Assembly (NCBI GenBank): GCA_052148715.1
Contig: JBKQHQ010000216.1
Location: forward strand, 71,268-135,267
Direction: 5' to 3'
Source of the DNA: JBKQHQ01 sp052148715
Lineage (GTDB): Bacteria > Pseudomonadota > Alphaproteobacteria > Rhizobiales > Xanthobacteraceae
Length of the DNA: 64,000 nucleotides
Part shown: in pieces, positions 16,696-24,426 of the stretch
Layout: each line of letters starts with the position of its first letter
How positions within the stretch are numbered: position 1 is the stretch's first letter
The notes under the pieces: model-generated
The model's database searches: none
What the model saw: the letters and a program-made list of their open reading frames with translations, nothing else
Told to the model about the DNA's origin: nothing
Translations under genes and position numbers: made by a program

Positions 16696-17232
16696 TCTTC
16701 AACTTTCGCCCTGGCCGCGTCGACCTCAGCAGCTTTGCTTGCCGGCCGCCGGCTCTTCGCCGGCTATTCTGAATGGGCAGACTCATCAGGCATAGGAGCG
16801 GCACATAGATCCCAAGAACGCGACACGCTGCCACAAGAACCTCGAAGCCGACATCGAACCATGCGAGCCAAGCAAGGAAGGCCCCGTTGCAAAATCATGC
16901 GTGTCGGGACCATTCCAGCGCGCCCTGAAGCAGGGCTATTCAATCTTAAGCTGCAACCGGATCGGACCGCAATTGTCGCCGATTGGATTATTTCGCGTCC
17001 ACGGCCCCACTGCTTGCGCCTAAACTAAAGTAGCGCGAGGTCCGATCAGGGTCAATTGCGGCTGACAAGGTTCGGCGCCCTTGACCCTGCGATGACGGGA
17101 ATGGTCCGAAACCGGACCGTCGGACCGCTGCCCGACGCGGCAAGTCAGTGCCGCTTTCGGACTCTCGCACTGCAAAAGAAGATGGTGCGACCGTCCGAGC
17201 GAGACCTGCCGCCCGATGGGTGAGCCAGCGTC
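16696..17232. other. Intergenic region with repeat copy C
   Basis: No gene is supported over 537 bp. It contains repeat copy C at 17050-17152. The upstream part is expected to hold the AraC-gene promoter, but no clear boxes were picked out. Confidence 0.45.
17050..17152 (+). repeat. Dispersed repeat, copy C
   Basis: Begins GGTCAATTGCGGC and retains the block GGTCCGAAACCGGACCGTCGG near its centre and GTCAGTGCC at the right end, in the order seen in copies A and B, with several substitutions and small gaps. Confidence 0.65.
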
Positions 17233-17922
17233 TTACTTTTCGATCGAGCCGCGGTTGTCGATGCTCCTGACTATTGAGATGCGACGCTCGTACACGTCCC
17301 TGAGACAGGTGTCGTCGTCGTTGCACCCATTGCGCGTCACCCGGATCCAATCCTCCTGACTTAGCTGTAGCCTCCCGCGTTCTTGACCGACACTATTGAG
17401 CGCACTTTGGTATATGAGGGTAAGCTGGGCGTCCAACTCCCAAAGACTTTGATTACCGCAGATCGTCTGCTCGGCGGTATTCAGCCTGTTTTGCGAGTCG
17501 CACCAGCGCGGACGTTCCGGCGCCCGAGCGTACGTCCCGTTCACATAGCGCAAAACGCCGTCGATGTTCGCTATCCCGGAGATGGTGATCGAAGTTTGAT
17601 TGAAGCTCCCGTCGATCCGACGACAATTGGCGGACAGCGTGCGTCCGGTGACCTCAATATCGGTGCAGCTGTTCTGGAATGTGCTTGCCTTTTCCATGCT
17701 GTCGAACGTCAACACGCCGTCGACGTTCGCAATACCTCTAACAGCGATCGAGGTGTCGTTAAACGAACCATCAGCGGCGCGGCAAGTAACAGAAAGGGTA
17801 ATCCCCGTGATCTGGATATCCTTGCAGCTGTTTTGGTAGGTGCTGCCGCCTTGCGCATGGGCGGACAAAGCCATTCCACAGGCAAGTGACACGATGGAGG
17901 CTAAGAACAGTGCTCTTCGCAT
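17233..17922 (-). CDS. Secreted CVNH lectin-like protein with LprI-like C-terminus
   Basis: A 229-residue exported protein. A signal peptide (RALFLASIVSLACGMALSAHA) is followed by two tandem CyanoVirin-N homology repeats. These are STYQNSCKDIQITGITLSV with DGSFNDTSIAVRGIANVDG, then STFQNSCTDIEVTGRTLSA with DGSFNQTSITISGIANIDG. The C-terminal ~100 residues look like an LprI/DUF1311 unit: CDSQNRLNTAEQTICGN, LWELDAQL and the end CNDDDTCLRDVYERRI, with paired cysteines. CVNH domains bind glycans and LprI relatives inhibit lysozyme, so a role at the cell surface against glycans or lysozyme is plausible but inferred. ATG 17922 is chosen for its signal peptide. Confidence 0.82.
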   Translation of the reverse strand: MRRALFLASIVSLACGMALSAHAQGGSTYQNSCKDIQITGITLSVTCRAADGSFNDTSIAVRGIANVDGVLTFDSMEKASTFQNSCTDIEVTGRTLSANCRRIDGSFNQTSITISGIANIDGVLRYVNGTYARAPERPRWCDSQNRLNTAEQTICGNQSLWELDAQLTLIYQSALNSVGQERGRLQLSQEDWIRVTRNGCNDDDTCLRDVYERRISIVRSIDNRGSIEK

Positions 17923-18299
17923 AATCGGCCTATCATCGGGCCATGGCAACGTCGAGCCGGCCGGCGTGAGACACCCCCGGCAACGAATCGCGCCGGCTAC
18001 AATACTCCCATCGCCATGTCGTCGACGTGACGGGTATGGGAAATGACGGAAGACGTTGTGGACGAGTACCGCGTGGCGGCACCTTTCATCCCTCCACCGG
18101 GCCACGGGAAGCCGCTCGTGCCTACGTGGGGCCGAAAGGCCAGCAGACGGGCAATTTTGGCGACAGCCGATGTACTCACTCCTTCCAGAGCGAGGACAAA
18201 TGCGAAGGGCTGCTTCGGGTCAAAGACGGCCAGTAGCGGCGGGCGATGATCGTCGATGCAGGCCATGCTGGTTGCTCCCTGCAACGGAGGAGAACGACC

Positions 18300-18644
18300 A
18301 TGCAGAACCACAAAACCCCCAACGACGCCGCGCCGAAGCCCACGTCTTGGAATAAAGGGAAGTTGATCGGACCGAAGCCGCCGCTCCGGCCGAAGCACGT
18401 CTGCGCGATCCGCACCAAGCTGCAGCTCGAAGGGCGGACACGCGACCTGGCCATGTTCAATGTGGCGATCGACAGCAAGCTGCGCGGCTGCGATGTCGTC
18501 AAACTGAAGGTGGAGGACGTGGCTCCGCACGGACAGGCCTTAGACCGGGCAACGGTGCGGCAAAGGAAGACTGGCCAACCGGTCAGGTGGCCTTGCTGCT
18601 CGGCGGGATCTTGGTCGCGATGGGCGGGTTCACCGCGTTCGTGA
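18300..18644 (+). pseudogene. Truncated tyrosine-type integrase, recombined with a foreign tail
   Basis: The first ~95 residues (MQNHKTPNDAAPKPTSWNKG, GPKPPLRPKHVCAIRTKLQ, LAMFNVAIDSKLRGCDVVKL) are the N-terminal part of a widespread rhizobial tyrosine recombinase. Similarity ends abruptly after RATVRQRKTGQPVR at about 18583. The catalytic R-H-R-Y part is absent. From about 18585 another frame reads VALLLGGILVAMGGFTAFVTRV and stops near 18676, which looks like the last helix of an unrelated membrane protein. A good ribosome site (CGGAGGAG) precedes ATG 18300. A deletion or illegitimate junction explains both halves; no active integrase remains. Confidence 0.7.
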
Positions 18645-18677
18645 CCCGTGTTTGCGAGCACCGCGCCCGCGATTGAC

Positions 18678-19049
18678 GACCTGACGGGAGCGAAGAGCAT
18701 CTACATGGAACGCGATCGAGATGGGTAGCAGGATGCACACCATTCCACAAGCTAGGCCTCGGTCGTTAGTTGCGGAGATGCCTCCTGATTTGCTCCAAAC
18801 GATATAATGATCGGCGGAATAATGACCGGCCGCGCTGCTTGGTCCGCATCCGGCGCCGCACTTTCACAGCGCGCGTCTCGACCGAGGCGTGATCAATCCC
18901 CAGAAAGCTAAGTTCGTCTCACGCACCACATCGCTCTCGACAGCACTCCAACTATCCAGGCGAAGTTTGCTCAGCGATAGTCCCGGGCGCGAGCTCGAGA
19001 TGAAGCCGCGGATGACGGGCGGCGAGCAATGCCAGAGCGCCCCTCCCCC
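18678..19049. other. Intergenic region
   Basis: No gene, repeat or terminator was recognised between the integrase relic and the end of the DUF1800 gene. It may be remnant sequence of the same degraded mobile region. Confidence 0.4.
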
Positions 19050-20516
19050 TCAGCGGCGCTGGAACTCCGGGGCGAGGAGCAGGAGCGCCAAGGCCTGGTC
19101 GCGGCTTTCGGCGCGGGAGACCGCTTGGCGAGTCTCCGCTGAGGCGAGCGGGCCGAGCGAGGCTTCGAGGACCTCCATGGGCTCGGTGCGCGCGGTGGTG
19201 CGGCGGGCAAACGTGTTGGCGATGTCGAGCCGCTGCGCGAGGCCGTCGATCCAAGCGGCGCTGTCGTCGGAATAGCCGATCGGCGCCGGCGGGCGCCACA
19301 GCGGCTCGCCGAGCAGATTTTGCGCTTGGAACAGCGGTCCGAGGTCGGTCGGCATGCCGATCGCCCGCACCGAGCTCACGATCCACTCGGTCGGACGCTT
19401 GAGCTTGGTGCGGTTCGGCGCAAATGCTTCGGGTACCGAGATCAGCTCGAGCGCCAAATCCTTGAGGTCGCCGTTGGTGTCGATGAAGCGCTTGGCCAGC
19501 CGCTCGACCAGCGCCGGCGGCGGTTGATCGGTGATGAAATGACGGAGCAGCTTCGCCGCCAGATGATGGGCGGCGGCCGGATGATGTGCCAGGTCTTGCA
19601 GCACGGCGCGGCCTTGGGCTACGCCGTTGCCCTCGTAGGTCTTGCCGATGATCTTTTGCGCGCCCGGCTCGTGCATCAACCGGTTGAAGACGAACTCGCC
19701 CCCGTGCGCCGGGTCTGGCCCCTGTGGAACGACCGTCCAACCGGTGATGACCTTGGCAAGATTGGTGACGTCTTCTTGGCTGTAGACGGTGCGCACGCCG
19801 AGCGTATGCAGTTCCAGCGTTTCCCGTGCGAGGTTCTCGTTGAGCCCCTTGGTGCGGTTGATGCCGTCGATGGAAGTGGGCCCGATCGATTGGGCATTGT
19901 CGAGATACTGCAGCATCGCCGGATGGGTCTCGACCGCCTCCAGCATGGCGCTGAAATGGCCGAGCACATGCGGGCGTATGGCCTCGCGCTCATAGGCGCC
20001 GGCGACGGCGGCCTGCACCTTATCGGCCGAGACGCAGAAATGGTTCGACCAGAACCAAACCAGCCGCTCGACAAAGCCGATCTCACCGTCAAGGGCGGCA
20101 TCGAAGTGGGCCTTGGCCTCGCGGTTGAACAGCTGCGTCGGAACCGGCACCGGCGGCGGCGAAGCGGGGGCGGCAGCCGGCGGTGGCGGCTGGGGCGGCA
20201 AAGTGGGCGGGGTCCCGGCGCTCGCCAACTTTTGTTGCTCGGCCTCGCGCCGGAGCTTTTCCAGACGATCCTGCGCCTGCTTTTCGGCATTGAACTCGAA
20301 CACCGCGCGTGAGGTTTGCGCGGCCGTTGGCAGATCACGGGCAGCGGTCAGCCCGGCGCCGGGCTTATGCAACTCGGCGACCAGGGCGCCGCGCGGATCG
20401 GAAGCGATGGCGTTGATCGAGCCCGGGCGCGGACCGAAGCCGAAACGGTGCAGCAGCAGCGCGGCTTGAGCCTTCGGATCGAGACCCATATGCGAAAAAT
20501 CCTCGTCGCTCACCAT
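19050..20516 (-). CDS. DUF1800 family protein (second copy of the operon)
   Basis: A 488-residue DUF1800 protein. It opens with AALLLHRFGFGPRPGSINAIA and has a Pro/Ala-rich linker (about 100-130). The conserved core follows: GFVERLVWFWSNHFCVSADK, MLQYLDNAQSIGPTS, NENLARETLELHTLGV and YSQEDVTNLAKVITGWTV. The family occurs with DUF1501 proteins, is often exported, and has no established biochemistry. It is the last gene of the operon, 26 bp after the DUF1501 gene. It is strongly similar along its length to the first copy at 21790-23274, so the operon contains a duplication. A start at 20489 is possible; neither has a clear ribosome site. Confidence 0.85.
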   Translation of the reverse strand: MVSDEDFSHMGLDPKAQAALLLHRFGFGPRPGSINAIASDPRGALVAELHKPGAGLTAARDLPTAAQTSRAVFEFNAEKQAQDRLEKLRREAEQQKLASAGTPPTLPPQPPPPAAAPASPPPVPVPTQLFNREAKAHFDAALDGEIGFVERLVWFWSNHFCVSADKVQAAVAGAYEREAIRPHVLGHFSAMLEAVETHPAMLQYLDNAQSIGPTSIDGINRTKGLNENLARETLELHTLGVRTVYSQEDVTNLAKVITGWTVVPQGPDPAHGGEFVFNRLMHEPGAQKIIGKTYEGNGVAQGRAVLQDLAHHPAAAHHLAAKLLRHFITDQPPPALVERLAKRFIDTNGDLKDLALELISVPEAFAPNRTKLKRPTEWIVSSVRAIGMPTDLGPLFQAQNLLGEPLWRPPAPIGYSDDSAAWIDGLAQRLDIANTFARRTTARTEPMEVLEASLGPLASAETRQAVSRAESRDQALALLLLAPEFQRR

Positions 20517-20542
20517 CGGTCAGTTATTAGGACGCAACCCGA

Positions 20543-21787
20543 TCACGCAACCGCCAATAGACCGCCCATCGGCTTCGCCGCGCCGCTGTCGGGGAAAACG
20601 CCGGTGTCGAGCGCCCGCTCGGGCACGCGCACGTGGTCGCGCAGCACGCCCTTGAGCACGGCGCGCAGGTCGGTCGTCGGTTTCAGGTCGCGCGCTTCGT
20701 AGAGGCTCGCTTCCTTCACGCCGGGCCAATCGGCGATGACGCGGCCGCCCTTGAGCGCGCCGCCGGCCAGGAGCGCGATGGTCGCGGTGCCATGGTCGGT
20801 GCCCTCCGTGCCGTTGATGCGCGCGGTGCGGCCGAATTCCGTCACCACCGCAACAACGGTCTCGCGCCAGGACGGACCCATATTGGTCTCGACCGCCGCG
20901 ACGGCGCCGTCGAGCGCGCCGAGCAGAGCAGCCAGACGGCCATTCACAGCGCCCTCGTTGGCATGGGTGTCCCAGCCGTCGAACGACAAGGCGCCGATGC
21001 GCGGACCGTCGGGCCTGGCCAGGAACTTTGCCGCGGACCCCGCCGACTCGGCAAAGTAGGCCTTCACCTGCGCGGCACCACCGCCCGCCGGCGGCGGCGA
21101 TTTGTTGTCCATGCCACCGGCGCGGGCGATCGCCGCCAGCCCCAGCCGTTCCTCCAAAACGCGGGCCAGGCCCGGATCAGTGTGGCGATAGAGATCCAGC
21201 AACCGCATCACCGTGTCGTCGCTCGCAGGCGGCAGCCGTGGCGGCGTCCATGACAGGACCGGGGCCTTCCCGCGCACGACCAGCGGGGCAATGGGTCCGA
21301 CCGCGAAGGCCTCGCGCGCTTTCGCATTCGCTCGCTCGTCGGGCGTGAGCGCGACCAGCGAGCGATTGAGCCAGCCGGTATCGGTGGCACCCGGCTTGCC
21401 GAGCCCGTTCTCCAAAACGTCCTGGCCGTCGAAATGCGACCGTTCACGATAGGGCGTCGCCACCGCATGGACGATGGTCGCCTCCCCGGCTTTGTAGAGC
21501 CGATGCAGATTGGGCATCGCCGGATTGAGCGCGAAGAACGAATCGAGCGGCAGCGCCGGCGTGGGGCCCTCGAGCTTGAGCCCGTGGTCGCCGCGCAGCT
21601 TGACCCAGTCAGCATCGCCGACCGGCGCGACGGTGGCGAGCCCATCGAGCGCGCCGCGTAGGACGATCACCAGGAGGCGCGGATCGCGGCCTTCCGCGCG
21701 GGCGACCTTCGGCAGATAGGCCCACGCAAACAGAACGCCGGAGCCGAGCAAGAGTTCGCGGCGCGATGGCAGATGAGGGGTCGGCAT
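20543..21787 (-). CDS. DUF1501 family Tat-type secreted protein
   Basis: A 414-residue DUF1501 protein, a family related to sulfatase/alkaline-phosphatase folds. The N-terminus SRRELLLGSGVLFAWAYLP resembles a twin-arginine signal (S-R-R-E-L/L-L). Core motifs are LVIVLRGALDGLATVAP, YRERSHFDGQDVLENG, GALSFDGWDTHANEG and VVAVVTEFGRTARINGTEGTDHGTA, which carry the family's conserved D and H residues. The substrate is unknown. It starts two bases after the stop of the first DUF1800 gene; the ribosome site GGAGG overlaps that stop region, indicating translational coupling. Confidence 0.88.
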   Translation of the reverse strand: MPTPHLPSRRELLLGSGVLFAWAYLPKVARAEGRDPRLLVIVLRGALDGLATVAPVGDADWVKLRGDHGLKLEGPTPALPLDSFFALNPAMPNLHRLYKAGEATIVHAVATPYRERSHFDGQDVLENGLGKPGATDTGWLNRSLVALTPDERANAKAREAFAVGPIAPLVVRGKAPVLSWTPPRLPPASDDTVMRLLDLYRHTDPGLARVLEERLGLAAIARAGGMDNKSPPPAGGGAAQVKAYFAESAGSAAKFLARPDGPRIGALSFDGWDTHANEGAVNGRLAALLGALDGAVAAVETNMGPSWRETVVAVVTEFGRTARINGTEGTDHGTATIALLAGGALKGGRVIADWPGVKEASLYEARDLKPTTDLRAVLKGVLRDHVRVPERALDTGVFPDSGAAKPMGGLLAVA

Positions 21788-21789
21788 GG

Positions 21790-23274
21790 TTACCTCCGCT
21801 GGAATTCCGGTGACATCAACAATAGCGCAAGCGCTTGCGGTCGGCTCTCGGCGCGCGCCAGGGCCTGCCGCGTCTCGGCGGATGCGAGCGGGCCGAGCGC
21901 CACCTCGGCAACGCCATCGGGATCGATCGATGCAGCGACCCGCCTGGCCAGCATGTTGGCGACATCGAGCCGCTGCGCAAGGCCGTCCATCCAGGCGGCG
22001 CTGTCGTCGGCAAAGCCGTTCGGCGCCGGCGGACGCCAGAGCGGCTCGCCGAGCAGATTTTGCGCCTGGATCACGGGGCCGGGATCAGGTGGAACGACGC
22101 CCGTCGCACGCAGGGCAGCAAAAATCCACTCTCCCGGCCGTTTCAGTTTGCTGCGCGGCGCGCCCCAAGCCTCGGCGTCGGTGACGAGCATACGCGAAAC
22201 CTCGCGCAAGTCGCCGTCCGTTGCCGCGAACCGCTGGGAGAGGCGCTCGACCAGAGCCTTGGGCGGATCATCGGCCACGAAGGCGCGCGCCAGCTTTGCT
22301 GCGATGTGGCGCGCGGTCGCCGGATGGCGCGCGAGGGCATCGAGCACGGAGCGCCCCTGCGCAAAACCTTCATCTGCGTAGCCCCGGCCGATCACCTGTT
22401 GCGGACCCGGCTGGTGCATGCGCGGATTGAACATAAACTCGCCGCCATGGACGGGATCTTGCCGCGGCGGCTGCACGGTCCAGCCGGTGATGACATTGGC
22501 GAACCGGGTCACGTCGTCTTGCGTATAACCGGTGCGCACGCCGAGCGTATGCAATTCCATGATCTCGCGCGCGAGGTTCTCGTTGAGCCCCTTGCCCCGA
22601 TTGATTCCAGCAATCGACTCGGGACCGATCGAGCCCGCATTGTCGAGATAGATCAGCATGGCCGGATGCGTTTCCACCGCGAGCAGCAGATCGGCGAAAC
22701 GGCCGAGCACATGCGGACGGATGGCTTCGCGCTCGTAGGCCCCGGCCAGCGCGCGCACCGCGACGCCCTTGTCCGCCGAGACGCAGAAATGGTTCGACCA
22801 GAACCAAACCAGCCGCTCGACAAAGCCGATGTCCGCCGCGAGCGCCGCATCGATGCGCGCCTTGGCTTCCGCGCGATAGATCTGCTGCGGAACGCCTGGA
22901 CCAGGATTCGCAGGAGCAGCACCGGCGGCAGGCGGCGACATCGCACCGCTTCCCCCCGGAGACGGCATATCGGTTGCGGTATCGGCGCGATTGGCCGCGC
23001 CGGCCGGCGGCGATTGATCCTTGAGTTGATCTTTGGCCGCGCGCTCGGCGAGACGCGCGGTCCGCCGCGCAAGCTGAAAGTTGAAGGCTTCGCGCGCCGC
23101 TTCGCCGCTGGTGAGAAGCCCCGGATCGCTGATCCGCCCGGCGCCGGGCACGTCGAGCTCGGCCAAAATCGCCCCGCGTGGGTCGGCGGCAATCGCTGCG
23201 ATCGATCCGGGCCGCGGCCCGAGGCCGAAACGATGCAAGGCCAATACCGCATCGGCTTGGGGATCAGCTGTCAT
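21790..23274 (-). CDS. DUF1800 family protein (first copy of the operon)
   Basis: A 494-residue DUF1800 protein, first gene of the DUF1800-DUF1501-DUF1800 operon. It shares with the copy at 19050 the opening VLALHRFGLGPRPGSIAAIA, the core GFVERLVWFWSNHFCVSADK, NENLAREIMELHTLGVRTGY and the ending AETRQALARAESRPQALALL. Differences concentrate in the Pro/Gly-rich linker around residues 100-130. The ATG at 23274 has GAGG about nine bases upstream; a start six codons earlier is less likely. No signal peptide is obvious. Function unknown; co-occurrence suggests action with the DUF1501 partner. Confidence 0.87.
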   Translation of the reverse strand: MTADPQADAVLALHRFGLGPRPGSIAAIAADPRGAILAELDVPGAGRISDPGLLTSGEAAREAFNFQLARRTARLAERAAKDQLKDQSPPAGAANRADTATDMPSPGGSGAMSPPAAGAAPANPGPGVPQQIYRAEAKARIDAALAADIGFVERLVWFWSNHFCVSADKGVAVRALAGAYEREAIRPHVLGRFADLLLAVETHPAMLIYLDNAGSIGPESIAGINRGKGLNENLAREIMELHTLGVRTGYTQDDVTRFANVITGWTVQPPRQDPVHGGEFMFNPRMHQPGPQQVIGRGYADEGFAQGRSVLDALARHPATARHIAAKLARAFVADDPPKALVERLSQRFAATDGDLREVSRMLVTDAEAWGAPRSKLKRPGEWIFAALRATGVVPPDPGPVIQAQNLLGEPLWRPPAPNGFADDSAAWMDGLAQRLDVANMLARRVAASIDPDGVAEVALGPLASAETRQALARAESRPQALALLLMSPEFQRR

Positions 23275-23607
23275 TGCAAAGTCCTCGCACATTGCACTGC
23301 GCGGGAGCGCTCACCCTCGGCCGCTCCCGTGTCGATACTGCGGCGGCAGCCTTTCCAAAGCATGGCCGCCAAATGAAAAAATCGAAAGGTTTGGTCGTGC
23401 CCAATCATGCAGCAGAACGATAGCGTTTTCTGACCAATTGTTCAGAAAACAACAAAGGTCCCACCAAGCCGTCGTTGGCGGCCGTTGCGTCGCTTCGCGT
23501 GTGGGCGTCGTTCTCTGGTACGCCTAGGTGTCGCCGCAACGGTGTCGGACGTAGGCTCGGCCAATTTGGACACTTGAACGTGAACACTGAAAGGTGAGGT
23601 GCCGCCG
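23275..23607. other. Divergent promoter region of the DUF1800 operon
   Basis: Separates the DUF1800 operon from the membrane-protein gene at 23608. It contains a perfect 9-bp palindrome at 23425-23450; nothing else is seen. Confidence 0.45.
23425..23450. promoter_or_regulatory. Palindromic operator-like site
   Basis: GTTTTCTGA (23425-23433) and TCAGAAAAC (23442-23450) are perfect inverted repeats around an 8-nt centre, in an AT-richer patch of a divergent intergenic region. It could be an operator for either neighbour; no regulator gene is adjacent. Confidence 0.4.
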
Positions 23608-23988
23608 ATGTCGGACATATCCCTGAACTGGAGTCCGGCCGACATCGCCCTGGTCGCGCTGTTCATGTGCTCGCCGGGCATCGCGGGCGGGCTGGTCGCG
23701 GGCGCGCTCGGATGGCCACGGCATCGCCTGCGGGGCGGAGCGCTCGGCGCCATCATCGGCTTCGTGCTCTTGGTCGGTTACTGGCACGTCTATCTCGCCT
23801 CCAACTTGTCCCTGAACCTGGATCCAGCACCCGCCGCATGGACAGCGCTCGGCGTCAGTTGGCCCGGGGTGCTGCTTGGCGCGCTTGCCGGCGCCGTGCT
23901 GTGGCGTCCACAGCGACTCTCCGGGGCGTTTTTCGGCGCCTCTGCCGGCTTCGTGCTGTGGCTGCATGGGTGGTACTTGCTTGGATAG
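23608..23988 (+). CDS. Small four-helix membrane protein
   Basis: A 126-residue, very hydrophobic protein with about four membrane helices: ADIALVALFMCSPGIAGGLVA, GALGAIIGFVLLVGYWHVYL, WPGVLLGALAGAVLW and LSGAFFGASAGFVLWLHGWY. The pattern of small-residue helices is recognised from rhizobial genomes without a named function. AAGGTGAGG at 23591-23599 supports the ATG at 23608 (a GTG at 23599 overlaps that site). Confidence 0.65.
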   Translation: MSDISLNWSPADIALVALFMCSPGIAGGLVAGALGWPRHRLRGGALGAIIGFVLLVGYWHVYLASNLSLNLDPAPAAWTALGVSWPGVLLGALAGAVLWRPQRLSGAFFGASAGFVLWLHGWYLLG

Positions 23989-24089
23989 GCGTGGTACCGC
24001 TCAGCCGAAAATCACGAGCCCGCTGGATGTGTGCTCGCGGTGTGCTGTATTGCACAGACATAAGAGCGTGCTCGGCGCAAAATGTCATA

Positions 24090-24263
24090 ATGTCGCAAGC
24101 ATCATGGTTTCGGCAGAAAGCTGACGAGTGCGCGCGCTTGGCGAGGGACGCCACCGACCCCTCCAGGCGTGACGATTACGAGGCGCAGGCGAAACATTGG
24201 CGTCAAATGGCCGAGCGGATTGACACGAACGAAAGAAATCGGGGCGGTTCAGGCGCCCAATGA
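24090..24263 (+). CDS. Small helical protein of rhizobial type
   Basis: A 57-residue protein with the repeated rhizobial pattern: FRQKADECARLARDATDP, then RRDDYEAQAKHWRQMAERI. It is amphipathic and soluble, probably a helical hairpin. Many paralogues exist in Bradyrhizobium-type genomes and none has a known role. The ATG at 24090 gives the family length, although no strong ribosome site is seen. Confidence 0.6.
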   Translation: MSQASWFRQKADECARLARDATDPSRRDDYEAQAKHWRQMAERIDTNERNRGGSGAQ

Positions 24264-24426
24264 CGTAGGCCGCACCGAAGGCGTGGCGGAAGGCGCTTCA
24301 AAACATAACTCTTCCAAGCGACGGTGGCGGCGCTGTCCCTGATCAGACGGCAGCGAATTTCCAGATCCCACTGGATTCATCACCTACGATGCGCAACAAC
24401 GGTGGCGGCTCGCGAGAGTCCGGATC

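Noticed and set aside
20543..23274. Considered the DUF1501/DUF1800 genes as phage or toxin-delivery genes
   Set aside because: These families are widespread chromosomal genes with Tat-type export, and no phage genes are adjacent.
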